From Cordia subcordata (taxonomy: Eukaryota; Streptophyta; Magnoliopsida; Boraginales; Cordiaceae), in assembly GCA_028554755.1 (NCBI GenBank), contig JAPTOF010000032.1:558001-622000 (forward strand): a stretch of 64,000 nt of DNA. Reading direction: 5' to 3'. Positions 12,204 through 23,318 of this stretch are shown here, piece by piece. The position numbers were made by a program, and so were the translations under genes. The notes below the pieces were generated by a model that did not search any database, was not told the DNA's origin, and worked only from the letters and a program-made list of their open reading frames with translations. Every line of letters starts with the position of its first letter. Position 1 is the first letter of the stretch.

Positions 12204-12463
12204 ATCTCCGACAAAGCCTAATACCCAAAGACTCTAAATGTGTGGCAAACATTTTCTCTGAAAAAGTCTTGGTAAATAGGTCCGAGGTTTTCTGCTGAAG
12301 CTATCTTTTCAACTACTATATCTTCTCTCTGGAGAAACTCATGGATCAAATGATATTTCTGTTCAATGTGTTTACCCTTTTTGTGATTCCTGGGCTCTTT
12401 ACACTGTGAAACAGCACCATTGTTGTCACAATACAACGTTATCAGTCTGTGAGCTGCTGGCAC
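12204..12463 (-). pseudogene. Second copy of copia RNase H end, truncated
   Basis: This segment repeats 4,754-5,024, the last part of RNase H, with about 21 bp missing at its start. The minus strand reads CDNNGAVSQCKEPRNHKKGK and runs on to the normal stop. Compared with the first copy it keeps LQREDIVVEK where the first has a stop. At 12,460-12,463 it joins LTR sequence through a shared GCAC. It is the remnant of a second internal region. Confidence 0.9.
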
Positions 12464-13020
12464 TCAATGTACAAGGTTGTTGATCCTAATAAAGTAAGAT
12501 CTCACCCACAGTGAATCAAAGTACCAAACCCTAACTTCATTAGTTCATCCATATATACTCAAGATTAAGAGCAATCATCATTTAGTAGCAGTGAGTGTCT
12601 TGTTTTCTTTGTTTGATAGTATGTCTCTAGAAAACATACTCACAATAGTCCTATGCAATACGTGACACACATACTATTGAGATAAATCCGGAAAGTCCTC
12701 TAATGACTTAGGTAAATCACCCTCAAAGAGGAGACTTGGTTAATATAACCTTATTCTAGTAGAGTGCCCAACACTACTATTCGGTTATGGATTCAATTTT
12801 ATGACGTGTCTAAATCTAGACTTGGACCTACTGTGCGTCCAGCCTCATTGTGCACACAAGTCATTAGTTCAAGTCAAAGGACCTTTATACATGCATCAAT
12901 AAAACATAACATAGATAGTATGCAATAAACTGAAAAAACTTTTAATAAAAAATGATTATACATTGTTTCATATCCAAAATGTCATGTACAAGTGAGCTTT
13001 AGGGCATATTAATCCTAACA
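12464..13020 (-). repeat. Third copia LTR, truncated to 557 bp
   Basis: This corresponds to about 4,196-4,753 of the first LTR, that is, its U3 part. It ends at the same TGTTAGG terminus (minus strand), and the following ggtta is the likely right target duplication. Everything between RNase H of the second unit and this LTR segment, including its pol, gag, primer site and LTR U5 end, has been deleted. Confidence 0.9.
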
Positions 13021-13548
13021 GGTTAATAGCATTGTCATGCAAGCCTGCATTAGAATCATCAAATGACAAATAAGGTGTATGCAAAAAAGAAATAATAGAA
13101 GTGAAAATACGTATGTGAAAATACGTACTTGGGAAAGTGAGAAAGAAAACAAATGAAAAAAAAATGAAAATCAAAGAACGAAAACAATAAAAGTAAAAGC
13201 AAGTTAAAAGAAAAAGGAAACAAGGAAACAAATAGAATATAAACATGCCTTAGGTGCTTCCTAGCGGCGCTAGATTTTATGCCTTTAGTTGGGGGCCAAT
13301 GTTAAAGCCACATGCGATTAAAGTCTTAGGCACAAATTTTTGGATATTCAACCAAGCTTAGATAATAGAAGGACGAGGGTCATACAATATATAATGAGGC
13401 AATGAATGCACAATGCACCCTTTTTCTAAATCTCACCCTGAATCATCAAATGAAAATGTGTGCACAAGTGTGGAAGGTGTCATGCTTAAGTGTGAAGATC
13501 ATTCCCTATTTGCTTTCTAATTAACCATCCCATGGCCTTTTTCTCATG
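13021..13548 (-). other. Element B 3' untranslated region (right half)
   Basis: This is element B resuming after copia C. On the minus strand ctaaaggcataaaat followed by gaagcacctaaggc (about 13,250-13,300) is the counterpart of ctaaaggcataaaat and gaggcaacctaggg after the integrase of element A (21,845-21,890). B therefore keeps the Athila-type region that normally follows pol, although B has no pol. T-rich, low-complexity sequence fills 13,085-13,250. No ORF is supported. Confidence 0.65.
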
Positions 13549-15361
13549 TTAAAGAGCTAGGAACACACCCTCTCTATGGGTCAAAGATAAGTCTAATGCA
13601 TGCAACATGGGAGAAACATTTTCTAACCCTAGATAAAAGTGTTCTATGCATGAAGGCACAAATGTGAGCTCCAAAGAGGAAGGCTCAACAAAATGGGAAA
13701 GGGGAGTAAGAACAACATCTGGAGAAAGAGAAACAATGAGAAGGGAAGTGGATGTATTACACTCTCCTTTCCCACAAGATATAACATGATCAAGCCTAGG
13801 TCGCTCTAACACCTCAAAAAAGTGGTGTTTATCTTAATGGGATCTCTATTTAACAAAGATTTGTCAAACATCTAAAAACACCGATAGATCAATCTTTCAA
13901 GCTCACAAATTTCTTTCTTAGGTGTCTTCTTAGAGTTGATGCCAAGAAACTTGTCATCTAAAAACTCCAAAATTGATGTCTTATTCTCCCTGTTGGATGA
14001 CTCTAAGCCCTCACTATCTAAAATCTTTTCAAATTCATCCACACATTCATCGTTAGTGGGTGTCATCTCACCATCACGCTCTTCACATGGAGAAAAGACA
14101 AAATAGAGAGGACATTGGGGACTCAAAGGATTTCAGGTCATGTATGCATGAATGCTCAAGGGAGGCGTGTACATTATACTCCCTAAATGTATACTCGAAA
14201 TGCAAATAAGTGCTATGATTATGAAACTCAACCTCCAAGTGTATGGGAAATGTAGGACAAGAAGAAAAGAAAGGCTCATATGACTCAATGGAAGGCGTTG
14301 AAAGCTTCAGAGGATAGGATACTATTTCCTCTAAAACATATTCATAAGAGTCATAAAGAACCAAATTATTATGAAGCTCAATCTCATCCTCACTACAAGA
14401 TGTTATCTCTTTATTAGTCTCTCTTTCTAATTTGCTATCCAAAACACCATCATTTTCACCACTAGTCTACTCTTTTCTAGGTTTTTCTCCTATCTCTTCA
14501 TCCCAATCTAAGGGTATCTCAATGCTTTCAACCATGGGTTGCTCACTCTCAATCTCTTTTCTCAAGCATTCTCTTGATAATCACTTTGTTGCCTTAAGCT
14601 AACTAGGCATTCTTGGTTAGATTGAATGAGGTATATGAGATAGTCAAGCTTTTGCCTAAGTGAAAGAGACCTAAAAGAAGAAAGTTCTTCTGAGTTGAGA
14701 TGGAAAACATCTTGGTTGGGAGCACTAAAAGCACAACCATCATGAGACTCAAGGAAGGGTGGGTAGGAAATGACAGTGTGGGAGGTAGATGATATGAAGA
14801 GTCATCTTGACCCGAATATAAAAGAAATACATGATGTTGCTCCCTAGAATCATGACGATAAGATGAAGATGCATGCATAAGCATATGAATGCTAGGGGCA
14901 TTAGGCTTTCCATGCAATCGAGAATGACAGTTAAAGGCAGAACAAGTACTAGAAAAATGAGCACGACTTCCACAATGATTGCTAGAACATGAATGTGCAT
15001 CCTTATAGTCATAATTTCTAAATAAAGATGTATGAGATAATGCACGAATATTGGCCCGTTTGGATTGGCTTTTCTCAAAAGTGCTTTTTTTAACAGCTTC
15101 TGAAAAATAGTTTTTTTTAGAAGCTAAAAATTTTGGCTTCTAAAAAAAGCTGTATATGAGCTTTTTTTTTAGAGTTTCAGCTTCTTTGGAAGCCAAATCA
15201 AATAGTTATTGCAAATTTAATGCAACATTTTCAGGAAAAAAGTGCTTTTTCTTGGACCAAACAGGCCCTATAGGGGTCATAATTAGCACTAGCCCTATAT
15301 TAGGGATTGTCAAGGAGACAAAAGAAAGTTTGATGCATACGACTTCCACACAAGTGACATG
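13549..15361 (-). pseudogene. Element B internal ORF: zinc-knuckle protein of unknown family
   Basis: I do not recognise this protein. Reading the minus strand from the primer site, a perfect CCHC knuckle CHLCGSRMHQTFFC lies at 15,318-15,359, followed after the MITE insertion by cysteine-histidine rich CSSNHCGSRAHFSSTC (about 15,000). Next comes a Ser/His-rich stretch, then SLRQKLDYLIYLIQ (about 14,620-14,680), which could form a helix. An acidic region follows (EIELHNNLVLYDSYEYVLEE, about 14,330-14,390) and another at 14,020-14,100 (TPTNDECVDEFEKILDSEG). Several frameshifts and stops break it. Together the pieces span about 600 codons between a gypsy primer site and a gypsy 3' region, where gag-pol should be. 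The knuckle suggests distant descent from gag. No protease, RT or integrase motif is visible. Confidence 0.5.
15053..15268. mobile_element. MITE with GGCCYGTTTGG ends, 216 bp
   Basis: Ends are ggcccgtttgg and, inverted, gggcctgtttgg. Inside are subterminal inverted stretches such as tttttagaagctaaaaa and gcttctaaaaaaagc, which let the unit fold back on itself. This resembles a common group of plant non-autonomous DNA transposons. It splits element B's zinc-knuckle ORF. A clean target duplication could not be identified, so the superfamily is left open. Confidence 0.75.
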
Positions 15362-15588
15362 TATTGGGAACACGTTCAAGTGATGGGCAAGAGAAAACTA
15401 AGGACCATCAAGAAGCATTTGCATCACTAATATTCAATTAAGCACAAGTATTCCTTTTCTCTATGCTCAATAACAAATTTTTTTTAGATTTTTTTTATTA
15501 TTCAAAATAAAAAAAACATGAAAAGAAAAGAGAAAACACCACATACCAAGCCAAGACACAAAAATCAAAGAAACCAAACTACTATGGG
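15362..15588 (-). other. Element B leader between primer site and ORF
   Basis: This is AT-rich sequence with runs of T and A on either strand (15,478-15,530) and no ORF. It lies between the primer binding site and the first zinc knuckle. Confidence 0.5.
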
Positions 15589-15606
15589 TCCTCAGCAATA
15601 GTGTCA
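15589..15606 (-). other. Element B primer binding site (degenerate gypsy type)
   Basis: The minus strand reads TGACACTATTGCTGAGGA. This matches the Athila-type site TGGCGCCATTGCCGGGGA at most positions, with differences that are largely C-to-T or G-to-A. It sits six bases from the LTR end, the same gap seen in element D. It identifies 15,613-17,494 as the 5' LTR. Confidence 0.7.
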
Positions 15607-15612
15607 AGAACT

Positions 15613-17494
15613 TGATTGCTATTTCATGCACAAGCCGTAAATAGCCTACAAGCGTATGGGTTGTTTATAGTGTAGCATACGAGTGTGGGGTCAAATCCAT
15701 AGGGAGACAAAACGCCTGTGGTGTCCTAAGCTAGTTGCATCCTAGAAGGCTACGTGTTGGGTTCCTAAACTTCGACCTTTTTTAAGGTTTTCTAGATGGA
15801 ATGAAGTGTGCGTAAAATTAGGAAATCAAGTGACCTAAGGGAATTCAAACATCAAAAATAGGGACTAGGGTGATTACAACTCGCAAATGGGTGATTGCTA
15901 CTTCTTGTTAAGGTTACTTGATGGATATACTTGGTTGTTCTCGTCTAGACTCCTAATTAACCTCCTAACTGGTACCCTAAGCCTCAGTGCGGGTCTATCT
16001 CTAGGCAACCACTCCTAGAGCTATGGCATGGTCCTCATGACCTAGGCATTAGGGCTAGCTAGTCAAGATTCTAGGTGACTTAGATCAATCTAACCCTAGC
16101 ATTTAGTCCACTAATTAGTTACCTAATTTATCCCTAGGACTCGTTGCGGGTCTGTCCCTAAGCGTTGTTTACTTAGAGCTACGATATGGTCCTTATAAAC
16201 TAGGGCCTTAGCATTAACTAACTAGGTTCTTAAGTGAACTAAGGTTAACTAAACCTACCCAGAGACCTATTGGCTGGATTTAAAGCAAAAGTAGATTCAA
16301 CCTAGGCTAGCCATTAGTTATGCACCATCAATCTTTATCACAATAGTGGGAATTAACATTTGAAAGCAAAGCATACATATTTAGTGCATGAAGTTTGAGA
16401 ATATACCGGCCTATTCTACTATTAAACACATAAACATGCTTAAATTACACTAATTTAAGCTATAGCACCCGACATGTAAGCAATAAAAGCTATTTATGTA
16501 TGAGGCATGCAAAAACACACATAGACATCTATATAAGCATACCCACTTCATGTAATCACCACACAAACACATTGACATACTCATACGATGATTTGGAAAT
16601 GGTTAATAGAATAATAGAGTTCAATATATATATGTAATATCATTGACGCATTTCTACGAACATAGAGACATATATGTAAATTTGCCATTCAAAACCCTAA
16701 GTACAAGCATATATATACATATATATATATATATCCATCAAGTATCCATAACAATAATATAATAATCATCTATAATACAAGAGTAAATCACCCTACATAA
16801 CTCTAATCATACACAAATTAACTTAGGATGAAAGAGAGATGCCCTTTTATCCATAGCCATGCCTTACAAACGAAGAGCTAATGCCTATATCCTTGTGTTT
16901 GATCCTTTTAGCTGCTTGATTCCTAGGTGTTTTTATGTATGGAAGAGTATGTGAGAGGTGAGAGGTGAGAGATAAGAGGATAAAGGTTTTTAAGAGATGG
17001 GTGTGAGAGAATGTTTGTAAAGTCCCCTCAAAATGGCCCAAAATAGGTTTCTATAAACAGTTTAGCGGCATAATCGGCTGACCTTACCAGTCAGTCAGTT
17101 CTTTAAGGAGGTCGACCGGTACAAAAATGAGCTCTCAGAATTTACTAAACGACTCTATCAGTTAGCCAGCAAGTATTGAACGACCTTACTTGGGACCCCA
17201 TTGAGTAGCCCCTTCTCACCCTTAACAACTCAACATTGAAACTTCATCTTTTTGCTTTTGGTCTTTAATGTTCAGCTTATTTCTTTCTCGTTTTATGCTC
17301 ATCCATTCCAAAACTCACTTAAAACTAAAAATGAGGCATTTAGTGTAGCATTTAATCACTGGAACTCATCATAAATACTTAACATATGCACAATTATTAC
17401 ATAAGTACTACTTTAATGCTAACAAATAAGTACAAGCATCTCTAAATTAAGTATAGAAATACCATGCAATTACACACAGAAGACCAATACATCA
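15613..17494 (-). repeat. Element B 5' LTR (1,882 bp)
   Basis: The minus strand runs TGATGTATTGG (17,494) to CAATCA (15,613). It matches the left copy at 1-1,664. The right border is sharp: at 17,495 the sequence switches to the gag-protease junction of element A. The U3 conserved tag (ttagtgtagca on plus, 17,340-17,350) is shared with LTRs D, I and L. Confidence 0.87.
17049..17125 (-). promoter_or_regulatory. LTR B core promoter: TATA-like box and palindrome cluster
   Basis: The minus strand has TATAGAAA at plus 17,049-17,056. Upstream of it, beginning 18 bp away, are units aatcggctgacc, ccagtcagtcag and aggtcgaccggtac, the last keeping the full GGTCGACC core. This copy is less decayed than its partner at 1,248-1,320. 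Confidence 0.65.
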
Positions 17495-18348
17495 AGACTA
17501 CACAAGAGCATGCTAAGGCTATCATGACTCTCAGAAATGGGAGGGTAGTTGATGCTAAGGAGAAAGAAACGAGTGGAGCTAGGCATAAAAGTGAAGAGAA
17601 AGAGAAGAGAGATGAGGAAAAGACTAGTGATGAAATTGACACAGGCAATGAAAGAGAATTTATAGAGAGAGATAATAGTAGGCCTCAACAAAGAGATGGG
17701 CAACAAATTGATGATATTGATGGTGGTAGTCCTCCTAAGGTTCCTTACCCATACACCTTAAAGGGTCTAAAGCCTAAAGATGATATGAGGCAATTAAGGG
17801 TTTTAGATCACCTTAGGGAGATAAAGATTAATATGCTTTTTGTGGATGTATTTTAGCAAATTTTGACATATGCCAAATTTTTGAACAATTTGTGTATTAG
17901 GAAAAGAAAGAACTCCCATATTCCAAAGAAGGTGAGACTCACAAAGAAAGTGGGTTGTATTTATACTAGAGACCTTCTACCCAAGTTTATAGATCCCAGA
18001 GCATTCACTACTTCTTACATTATTAATGATCATAATGTAGACCATGCCTTTTTAGATCAAGGATCTAGTGTTAATCTCATTCCCTATGCCGTGTATGAAC
18101 GTTTAGGTTTGAAGTAGTTGACTCCTACCAATATTACCCTTCAATTAGTAGATAGGTCTAAGAGATGTCCTAGGGGGATAATTGAGGATATTATGGTAAA
18201 ACTGGAAGAATTTCTATTCCCCATAGATTTTATTATTTTAGACATAGACTTGGGACCTGATACTAAGAGCATGACACCAATTCTTTTAGGGAGACCATTT
18301 TTTAGCAATAGTGGATGTTGTTATACATTGTATGATTGGTGTGCTTAA
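17495..18348 (+). pseudogene. Element A gag end and protease
   Basis: The first codons after the B junction read TQEHAKAIMTLRNGRVVD, the conserved joint between gag and protease in plant Athila-like elements (usually AITLRSGK). The protease would mature the polyprotein. Its active-site region reads FLDQGSSVNLIP (about 18,050), where the usual form is D-L-G-A-S, and the flap-side motif ILLGRPFF is at about 18,280. An in-frame TAG at 17,854 and another at 18,115 interrupt it, and the frame is lost after 18,305. The open frame from 17,464 starts inside LTR B, so its first residues are not native to A. Confidence 0.85.
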
Positions 18349-18376
18349 GTTAACTTTTGGAAATTGAAGGACTAAG

Positions 18377-19712
18377 TTGAAGGTGACTGAGGTAGCCAAT
18401 CGAGTAAATAGAGATTGTGACGATGAGGAGTGCTTTGTGGTAGATGTTATTGACTTATGTGTTGAAGAACATACTCTCTTTATATCTACTACTCAGAATA
18501 AGCTTGCTGAACTTAAGGATATCTTGGCTCACTTTGATTATGAATTATACGTGTGTTAGTTTGTTGTTTTAACTTCAACCTCTACTAAATCTAGTTCTGA
18601 GGAGGCCCTTGAGGCTTATCTTTCCCTTTCTAAAGATGTAAGTCTTGATCCTCTATGTGTTGAGTCTCTACCAACTTTGGAGCTCAAAACATTGCCTAAG
18701 CACCTTAAATATGCAATCTTAGAACCCAAGAAGACTTTCTCTATGTAATTGCTTCTGATCTTTCTACAGAATGAAGATGAGATTGTTAGAAGTCTTTAGA
18801 GAGCACAAAAGGCAATAGGCTGGATGATTGTTGATTTGAAGGAAATAAACCCTTCAATTTGCATACGTAGGATCCATCTATGCAAAGGAGACTAAACCCA
18901 CATATGAATGAAGTTGTGAGAAAAGAGGTCATTAAGCTCTTCGATGCAGGTATAATTTATTCGATCTTTGATAGTAAGTGGGTTGGTCCCATTCAAGTTG
19001 TATCGAAGAAATTCGGGATCACAGTGGTTCTCTATGTAATTGCTTCTGATCTTTCTACAGAATGAAGATGAGATTGTTAGAAGTCTTTAGAGAGCACAAA
19101 AGGCAATAGGCTGGATGATTGTTGATTTGAAGGAAATAAACCCTTCAATTTGCATACGTAGGATCCATCTATGCAAAGGAGACTAAACCCACATATGAAT
19201 GAAGTTGTGAGAAAAGAGGTCATTAAGCTCTTCGATGCAGGTATAATTTATTCGATCTTTGATAGTAAGTGGGTTGGTCCCATTCAAGTTGTATCGAAGA
19301 AATTCGGGATCACAGTGGTAGAGAATGACAAAGATGAGTTGATTTCGACTTGTACTCCTATAGGTTGGAGAATATGTACAGACTATAGGAAACTCAACTC
19401 TAGGACTAGGAAAGATCATTTCACGTTACCTTTCCTTGACCAAATTTTAGATAGAGTAATTGGTCATGGTATTATTGCTTCTTAGATGGGTATTTAGGAT
19501 ATAATCAAATCCCTGTGTTTTTCTCTGATCAAGAGAAAACCACCTTCACTTGCGCCTATGGCACCTTTGCCTATAAGAGAATGCCATTTGGTCTATGCAA
19601 TACACTTGCCATTTTCAGAAGGTGTATGATGGCTATCTTCTTTGTCATGATTGAAAAGTACCTCGAGATTTTCATTAATGATTTCTTAGTCTTTAGAATG
19701 AACTTTGATTAA
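18377..19712 (+). pseudogene. Element A reverse transcriptase
   Basis: This RT remnant would copy element RNA. MQRRLNPHMNEVVRKEV opens the domain twice, at 18,880 and 19,171, because of a 291-bp tandem duplication. The second copy continues into ICTDYRKLNSRTRKDHFTLP (about 19,365-19,425), the conserved RT block. After a stop at 19,483 the frame resumes with EKTTFTCAYGTFAYKRMPFG. The catalytic motif reads FINDF at 19,671-19,685; Athila-like elements have x-D-D-F, so the first catalytic aspartate is asparagine. The acidic linker between protease and RT (18,380-18,700) is present but broken. Confidence 0.88.
18737..19318 (+). repeat. Perfect 291-bp tandem duplication inside element A RT
   Basis: Units 18,737-19,027 and 19,028-19,318 look identical at every base compared, including the shared stop near 18,763 and 19,054. 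The length is 97 codons exactly, so the frame is kept. The surrounding element is heavily mutated, so the copy must be much younger than the element, or it is an assembly artefact. Confidence 0.9.
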
Positions 19713-20479
19713 TGCCTTGGTCATTTTTCTTTAGTGTTGGATCATTACATTAAGATAAATATTGTGTTGAGTTGGGAGAAATCACATTCCATGGTTTAAA
19801 AAGGAATAGTTTTGGATCATGCAGTGTCTTCTCATGGTGTCCAGGTTGACCCAGCCAAGGTAAAGCGTATAAAGAAGTTGCCTATCCCTAAGTCTGTTAA
19901 AGATATGAGATCTTTCCTTCGACATACAGATTTCTATCATAGGTTCATTAAGGATTTTAGCCATATTTCTTGTCCATTGTCTAGGCTGTTAGCACAAGAT
20001 GTTCCATTTATGTTTGATGAAGAGTTCATTAGAGCATTTGAAAGGCTTTAGTCCTTAATTTCCACTTCCTTATCATCCAACTGCCTGATTACAGTCTCCC
20101 TTTTGAGATTATGTCTGATACATTTGATTATGCGATAGGAGCTGTATTAGGACAACGCAAGGATAAGTTGCCATGTATGATTTGCTACACTAGTAAGACC
20201 TTGGATTAAGTATAAAAGAAGAACACCACGATTGGAAAAGAGTTGCTAGTCGTAGTCTTCATCGTTGATAAGTTCCAATTATAGATTTTACGATCAAAAG
20301 TGATAGTGGACACAGATCATGCTACTTTATGCAATTTACTTGCGAAAAAAGATGCCAAACCCCAGTTGATCTATTGGATGACAAATGATATCATACTAGT
20401 TCAAGATTTTGATTTGGATATAAGAGATAAGAAGGGGAGTGAGAACTTAGTTGCTAATCACTTGTCACGTTTGACTCTC
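19713..20479 (+). pseudogene. Element A RT connection and RNase H
   Basis: The connection region reads VQVDPAKVKRIKKLPIP and KDMRSFLRHTDFYHRFIKDF (19,850-19,965), matching the gypsy link (usually RSFLGHAGFYRRFI). RNase H degrades the RNA strand of the hybrid; its traces are DYAIGAVLGQRKDK (about 20,128-20,170), TTIGKELL (about 20,230) and VDTDHATL with LDIRDKKGSENLVANHLSRL (20,305-20,472). Stops at 20,049, 20,206 and 20,282 break it. Order and spacing are normal for Athila-like elements. Confidence 0.85.
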
Positions 20480-20639
20480 ATGTTGACCTTCTTTCGATTA
20501 ATGATAAATTTCCTAATGAATAGCTCTTTGCTATTTCTGATTGCACCCTCTAATTTGCTTATATTATTAACTATTTTTGCAAAAGAATTGCCATCTCATT
20601 AGGGTAAGGCAGAGAGGGATTGCTTCATGTCACAAGTGA

Positions 20640-21830
20640 AACATTTTATTTGGGAGGATCCATATCTTTTCAAAGTATCTACTGATTAGTGATCTGCAGA
20701 TGTGTACTGAAAGAGGAGTTTGATATTAGTTTTAGATTTTGTCCTGGAGAGGCCTACGGTGGCCATTTTGGAGAGAAAAGGATAGTTGCTAAAGTTCTTC
20801 AATGTGGTCTTTTTTGGCCCACCTTTCTGGCCAAGAATTATATAAGGGTGTGATCAATGTTAGCAATTTGGGTTTATCGCTAGGTGAGATATAATGCCTT
20901 TTTCACCTTTGCATTTTTGTGAGATATTTGATATTTGGGGCATTGATTTTTTGGGGCTTTTTCCTCTATCCTTTAGGAATACATACATTCTTGTGGTCGT
21001 TAACTTTGTGTCCAAGTGGGTAGAGGCAGTGGCTACTAGAACTAATGACCATAAGGATATGGTTAAGTTTATTAAGGAATATATCCTTTCTAGGTTTGGA
21101 ATGCCCTATGTGATTTTGAGTGATCGTGGGGAACATTTTTGCCAAGGGACATTAGAGGTTTTATCGAGAAATATTCTGTCCGTCACAAGATTGCAACACC
21201 TTATCACCCGTAGATGAGTGGACAAGTTGAAGTCTTAAATAGGAAGATTAAGTCTATCTTGCAAAAAAACAATTAGGCCGGATTATAAGGATTGGTCAAG
21301 TAGATTACATGATGCGTTATAGGCCTACCGTACAAGTTTTAAGACCCCTATTGGCATGTCCTCCAATAGATTGGTATATGGTAAAGCATGTCACCTACAT
21401 GTTGAGCTTAAAATCGTGCATCTTGGGCTATTAAGACTTTGAATTTTCATATGCAACGTGCAAGTGAGAAAAGAAAATTGACCTTGAGTGAGCTGAGGAA
21501 CTGTGTTTTGAAGCTTATAAGAATGTAAAACTTTATAAGGAGAAGAAGAAGAGAATTCATGATAAATCCATTCTTAGGAAATCCTTCACGCCTTTGGATA
21601 AAGTTTGGCTTTTTAACTCGAAATTGAAGTTCTTTCTTAAAAAGTTATGGACTAAATGGGTTCATATAAGGTGCTTGAGGCATAACCTTTTAAATTGATC
21701 AGAATTAAGCATCACAAAGAAGGGCGAGTTCTCATGATGAATGGTCAAAGATTGAAGCATGCACTTGATCTGAATGCAACTCTACATGAAATTAGGTCCA
21801 CAGATCTTAAAGACCCCATATACACTTGAG
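20640..21830 (+). pseudogene. Element A integrase
   Basis: The catalytic core is at 20,894-21,240 with IWGIDFLGLFP (first Asp), ILSDRGEHFCQG (second Asp) and, after a frameshift, SGQVEVLNRKIKSIL, whose glutamate is kept. The N-terminal zinc region (20,690-20,880) is badly broken. The C-terminal part shows [12 protein letters not shown] and YGKACHL-like traces (21,335-21,395) and ends near KDPIYT at 21,828, immediately before the conserved post-pol sequence. Downstream frames contain many stops. Confidence 0.82.
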
Positions 21831-23318
21831 CTCCTCGTCGGATAGCTAAAGGCATAAAATTTAGTACTTCCTAGGAGGCAACCTAGGGTATTTGTTAAAC
21901 TATATTATTTTGTTTTGACATTCATTTTATTTTTTTATTTTTATGCTTTTTTAATTTTTTTATTGTTCTTGTGAGTTGGCTTAAGTGCCTCCCAAAGTTC
22001 GGAGCCTTTTTATGGGGACGTAAATAGGGTCTGCTGAAAAAAATGGAAAAGAAATAAAGAAACAAAAAAAGGTTTTTTATTTTGTTTTCTTTTGTTCATG
22101 TTTTTAGTTCCTTGAATGTTATTGTGAGTTTTTAACTGTCATAGCTTGTTTGGTATCTAAGTTGTTTACTCCACACTAGCAGCTAATGATTTACATGTCT
22201 ACAAGTGATGTTATGTACTTTTTTTGCATCTATTAATCTCTTAGTTGTTTTTATGAGGTTCTATGCTTTATTAATATACAAGAGGTTAGAGATAAATCCT
22301 ATGACATCACAGTTAAGGATTCTGCTATTTGATCAAGTTGTTTCATTTTCTGCTCTTTTACCTTTCCGTATAGTTGTGAAATTTTTCATGTGTTACATTC
22401 TTGTGAGGTATTAAGAGTATATTTGATGATAGTTCTGTTTTGTTTTCTCTTAAAAGTGGGTGATTTTTTTTTTATTTTTGTGTCCCTTTGAGGCATCTTG
22501 CTGATTGTTGTGTTAAATGGAGATGACAACAATGTATCTTAGTAGAAGTTTCTTGGGTTTAATAATGAACTGAGTTTTGATAAGAATCCTTGAAAAAAAC
22601 TGTGGGGTGTGAACAACTTTAGGAACATACCTTGCTGTTACCCCACGACTTTGGTAAAAAGTGGATATACATTATGGGTTTTGATATAAGTGTCCTACCT
22701 TGCATGTTATTTTCTTTTTCTATGTGCTTTAGCCTTTCGAGTTTGTTTCATTGTTATGTACTGAGAAAATTTTGAAAAAATGAGAAAAAAGTGAAATTTT
22801 GAAAAAAAAATGATGAAAAAAAAAGGTGAGAAAATTTTTAAAAAATTGAAAAAAAATTGAAGAAGAGAAAAAGCCAAAAAGGCAGGAAAAACAGTGGAAA
22901 AAATGAGAAGCGTTGAATAAGTGTCCAATGACACAAGTTATTCTTTTCTTCTGCTGTTTCATTGTATTGTGAATAAGCTCTTCCCCTTTTGCCTCAATAA
23001 GTCATGTTGTAGTGGGATTTAAGCAATTGAAGTTATGTACTTTTCTTTTTCTTTGTTCCATTGTAAAAGGACAAATTATGTTTCGGAGGAGCCATGATAG
23101 TAGAGAAGGCACGAAGTATCAATGCCTAGCCATGTGCATTTGTTTTGAGCTTTAGTAGTATGGTGGCTTAAACATGCTAGGTGTGCTCTGGAGGGACTGA
23201 GACCCCTTGTTGATTGAAAAGAGATTGAGTAACTACATCCGGTAATCTTTTGAGATATGTGAGAACATGTTTTAGTTAGTCTTGCTTTGGGACAAGCAAG
23301 AGATAGGTTTGGAGGCAT
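21831..23318 (+). other. Element A 3' non-coding region and polypurine tract
   Basis: This is 1.5 kb without a credible ORF. The conserved ctaaaggcataaaat and cctaggaggcaaccta (21,846-21,890) recur in B (13,250-13,300) and, in part, in G (34,710-34,735). An A-rich tract of gaaaa/tgaaaaaa words fills 22,755-22,900. The polypurine tract is aggtttggaggca, ending at 23,317. Confidence 0.75.

Larger units (their letters stand above)
2890..13020 (-). mobile_element. Ty1/copia retrotransposon C, tandem form with three LTR copies
   Basis: On the plus strand the order is LTR (2,890-4,753), RNase H to gag (4,754-8,692), leader (8,693-10,311), tRNA-iMet-type primer binding site, LTR (10,326-12,203), a short second copy of the internal 3' end (12,204-12,463), and a truncated third LTR (12,464-13,020). 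The complete LTRs are TG...CA. The flanks ggcta (2,885-2,889) and ggtta (13,021-13,025) fit a 5-bp target duplication with one transition, so the composite behaves as one insertion into element B. The internal order protease-integrase-RT-RNase H defines it as copia. Several stops and motif losses make it non-autonomous now. Confidence 0.9.
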
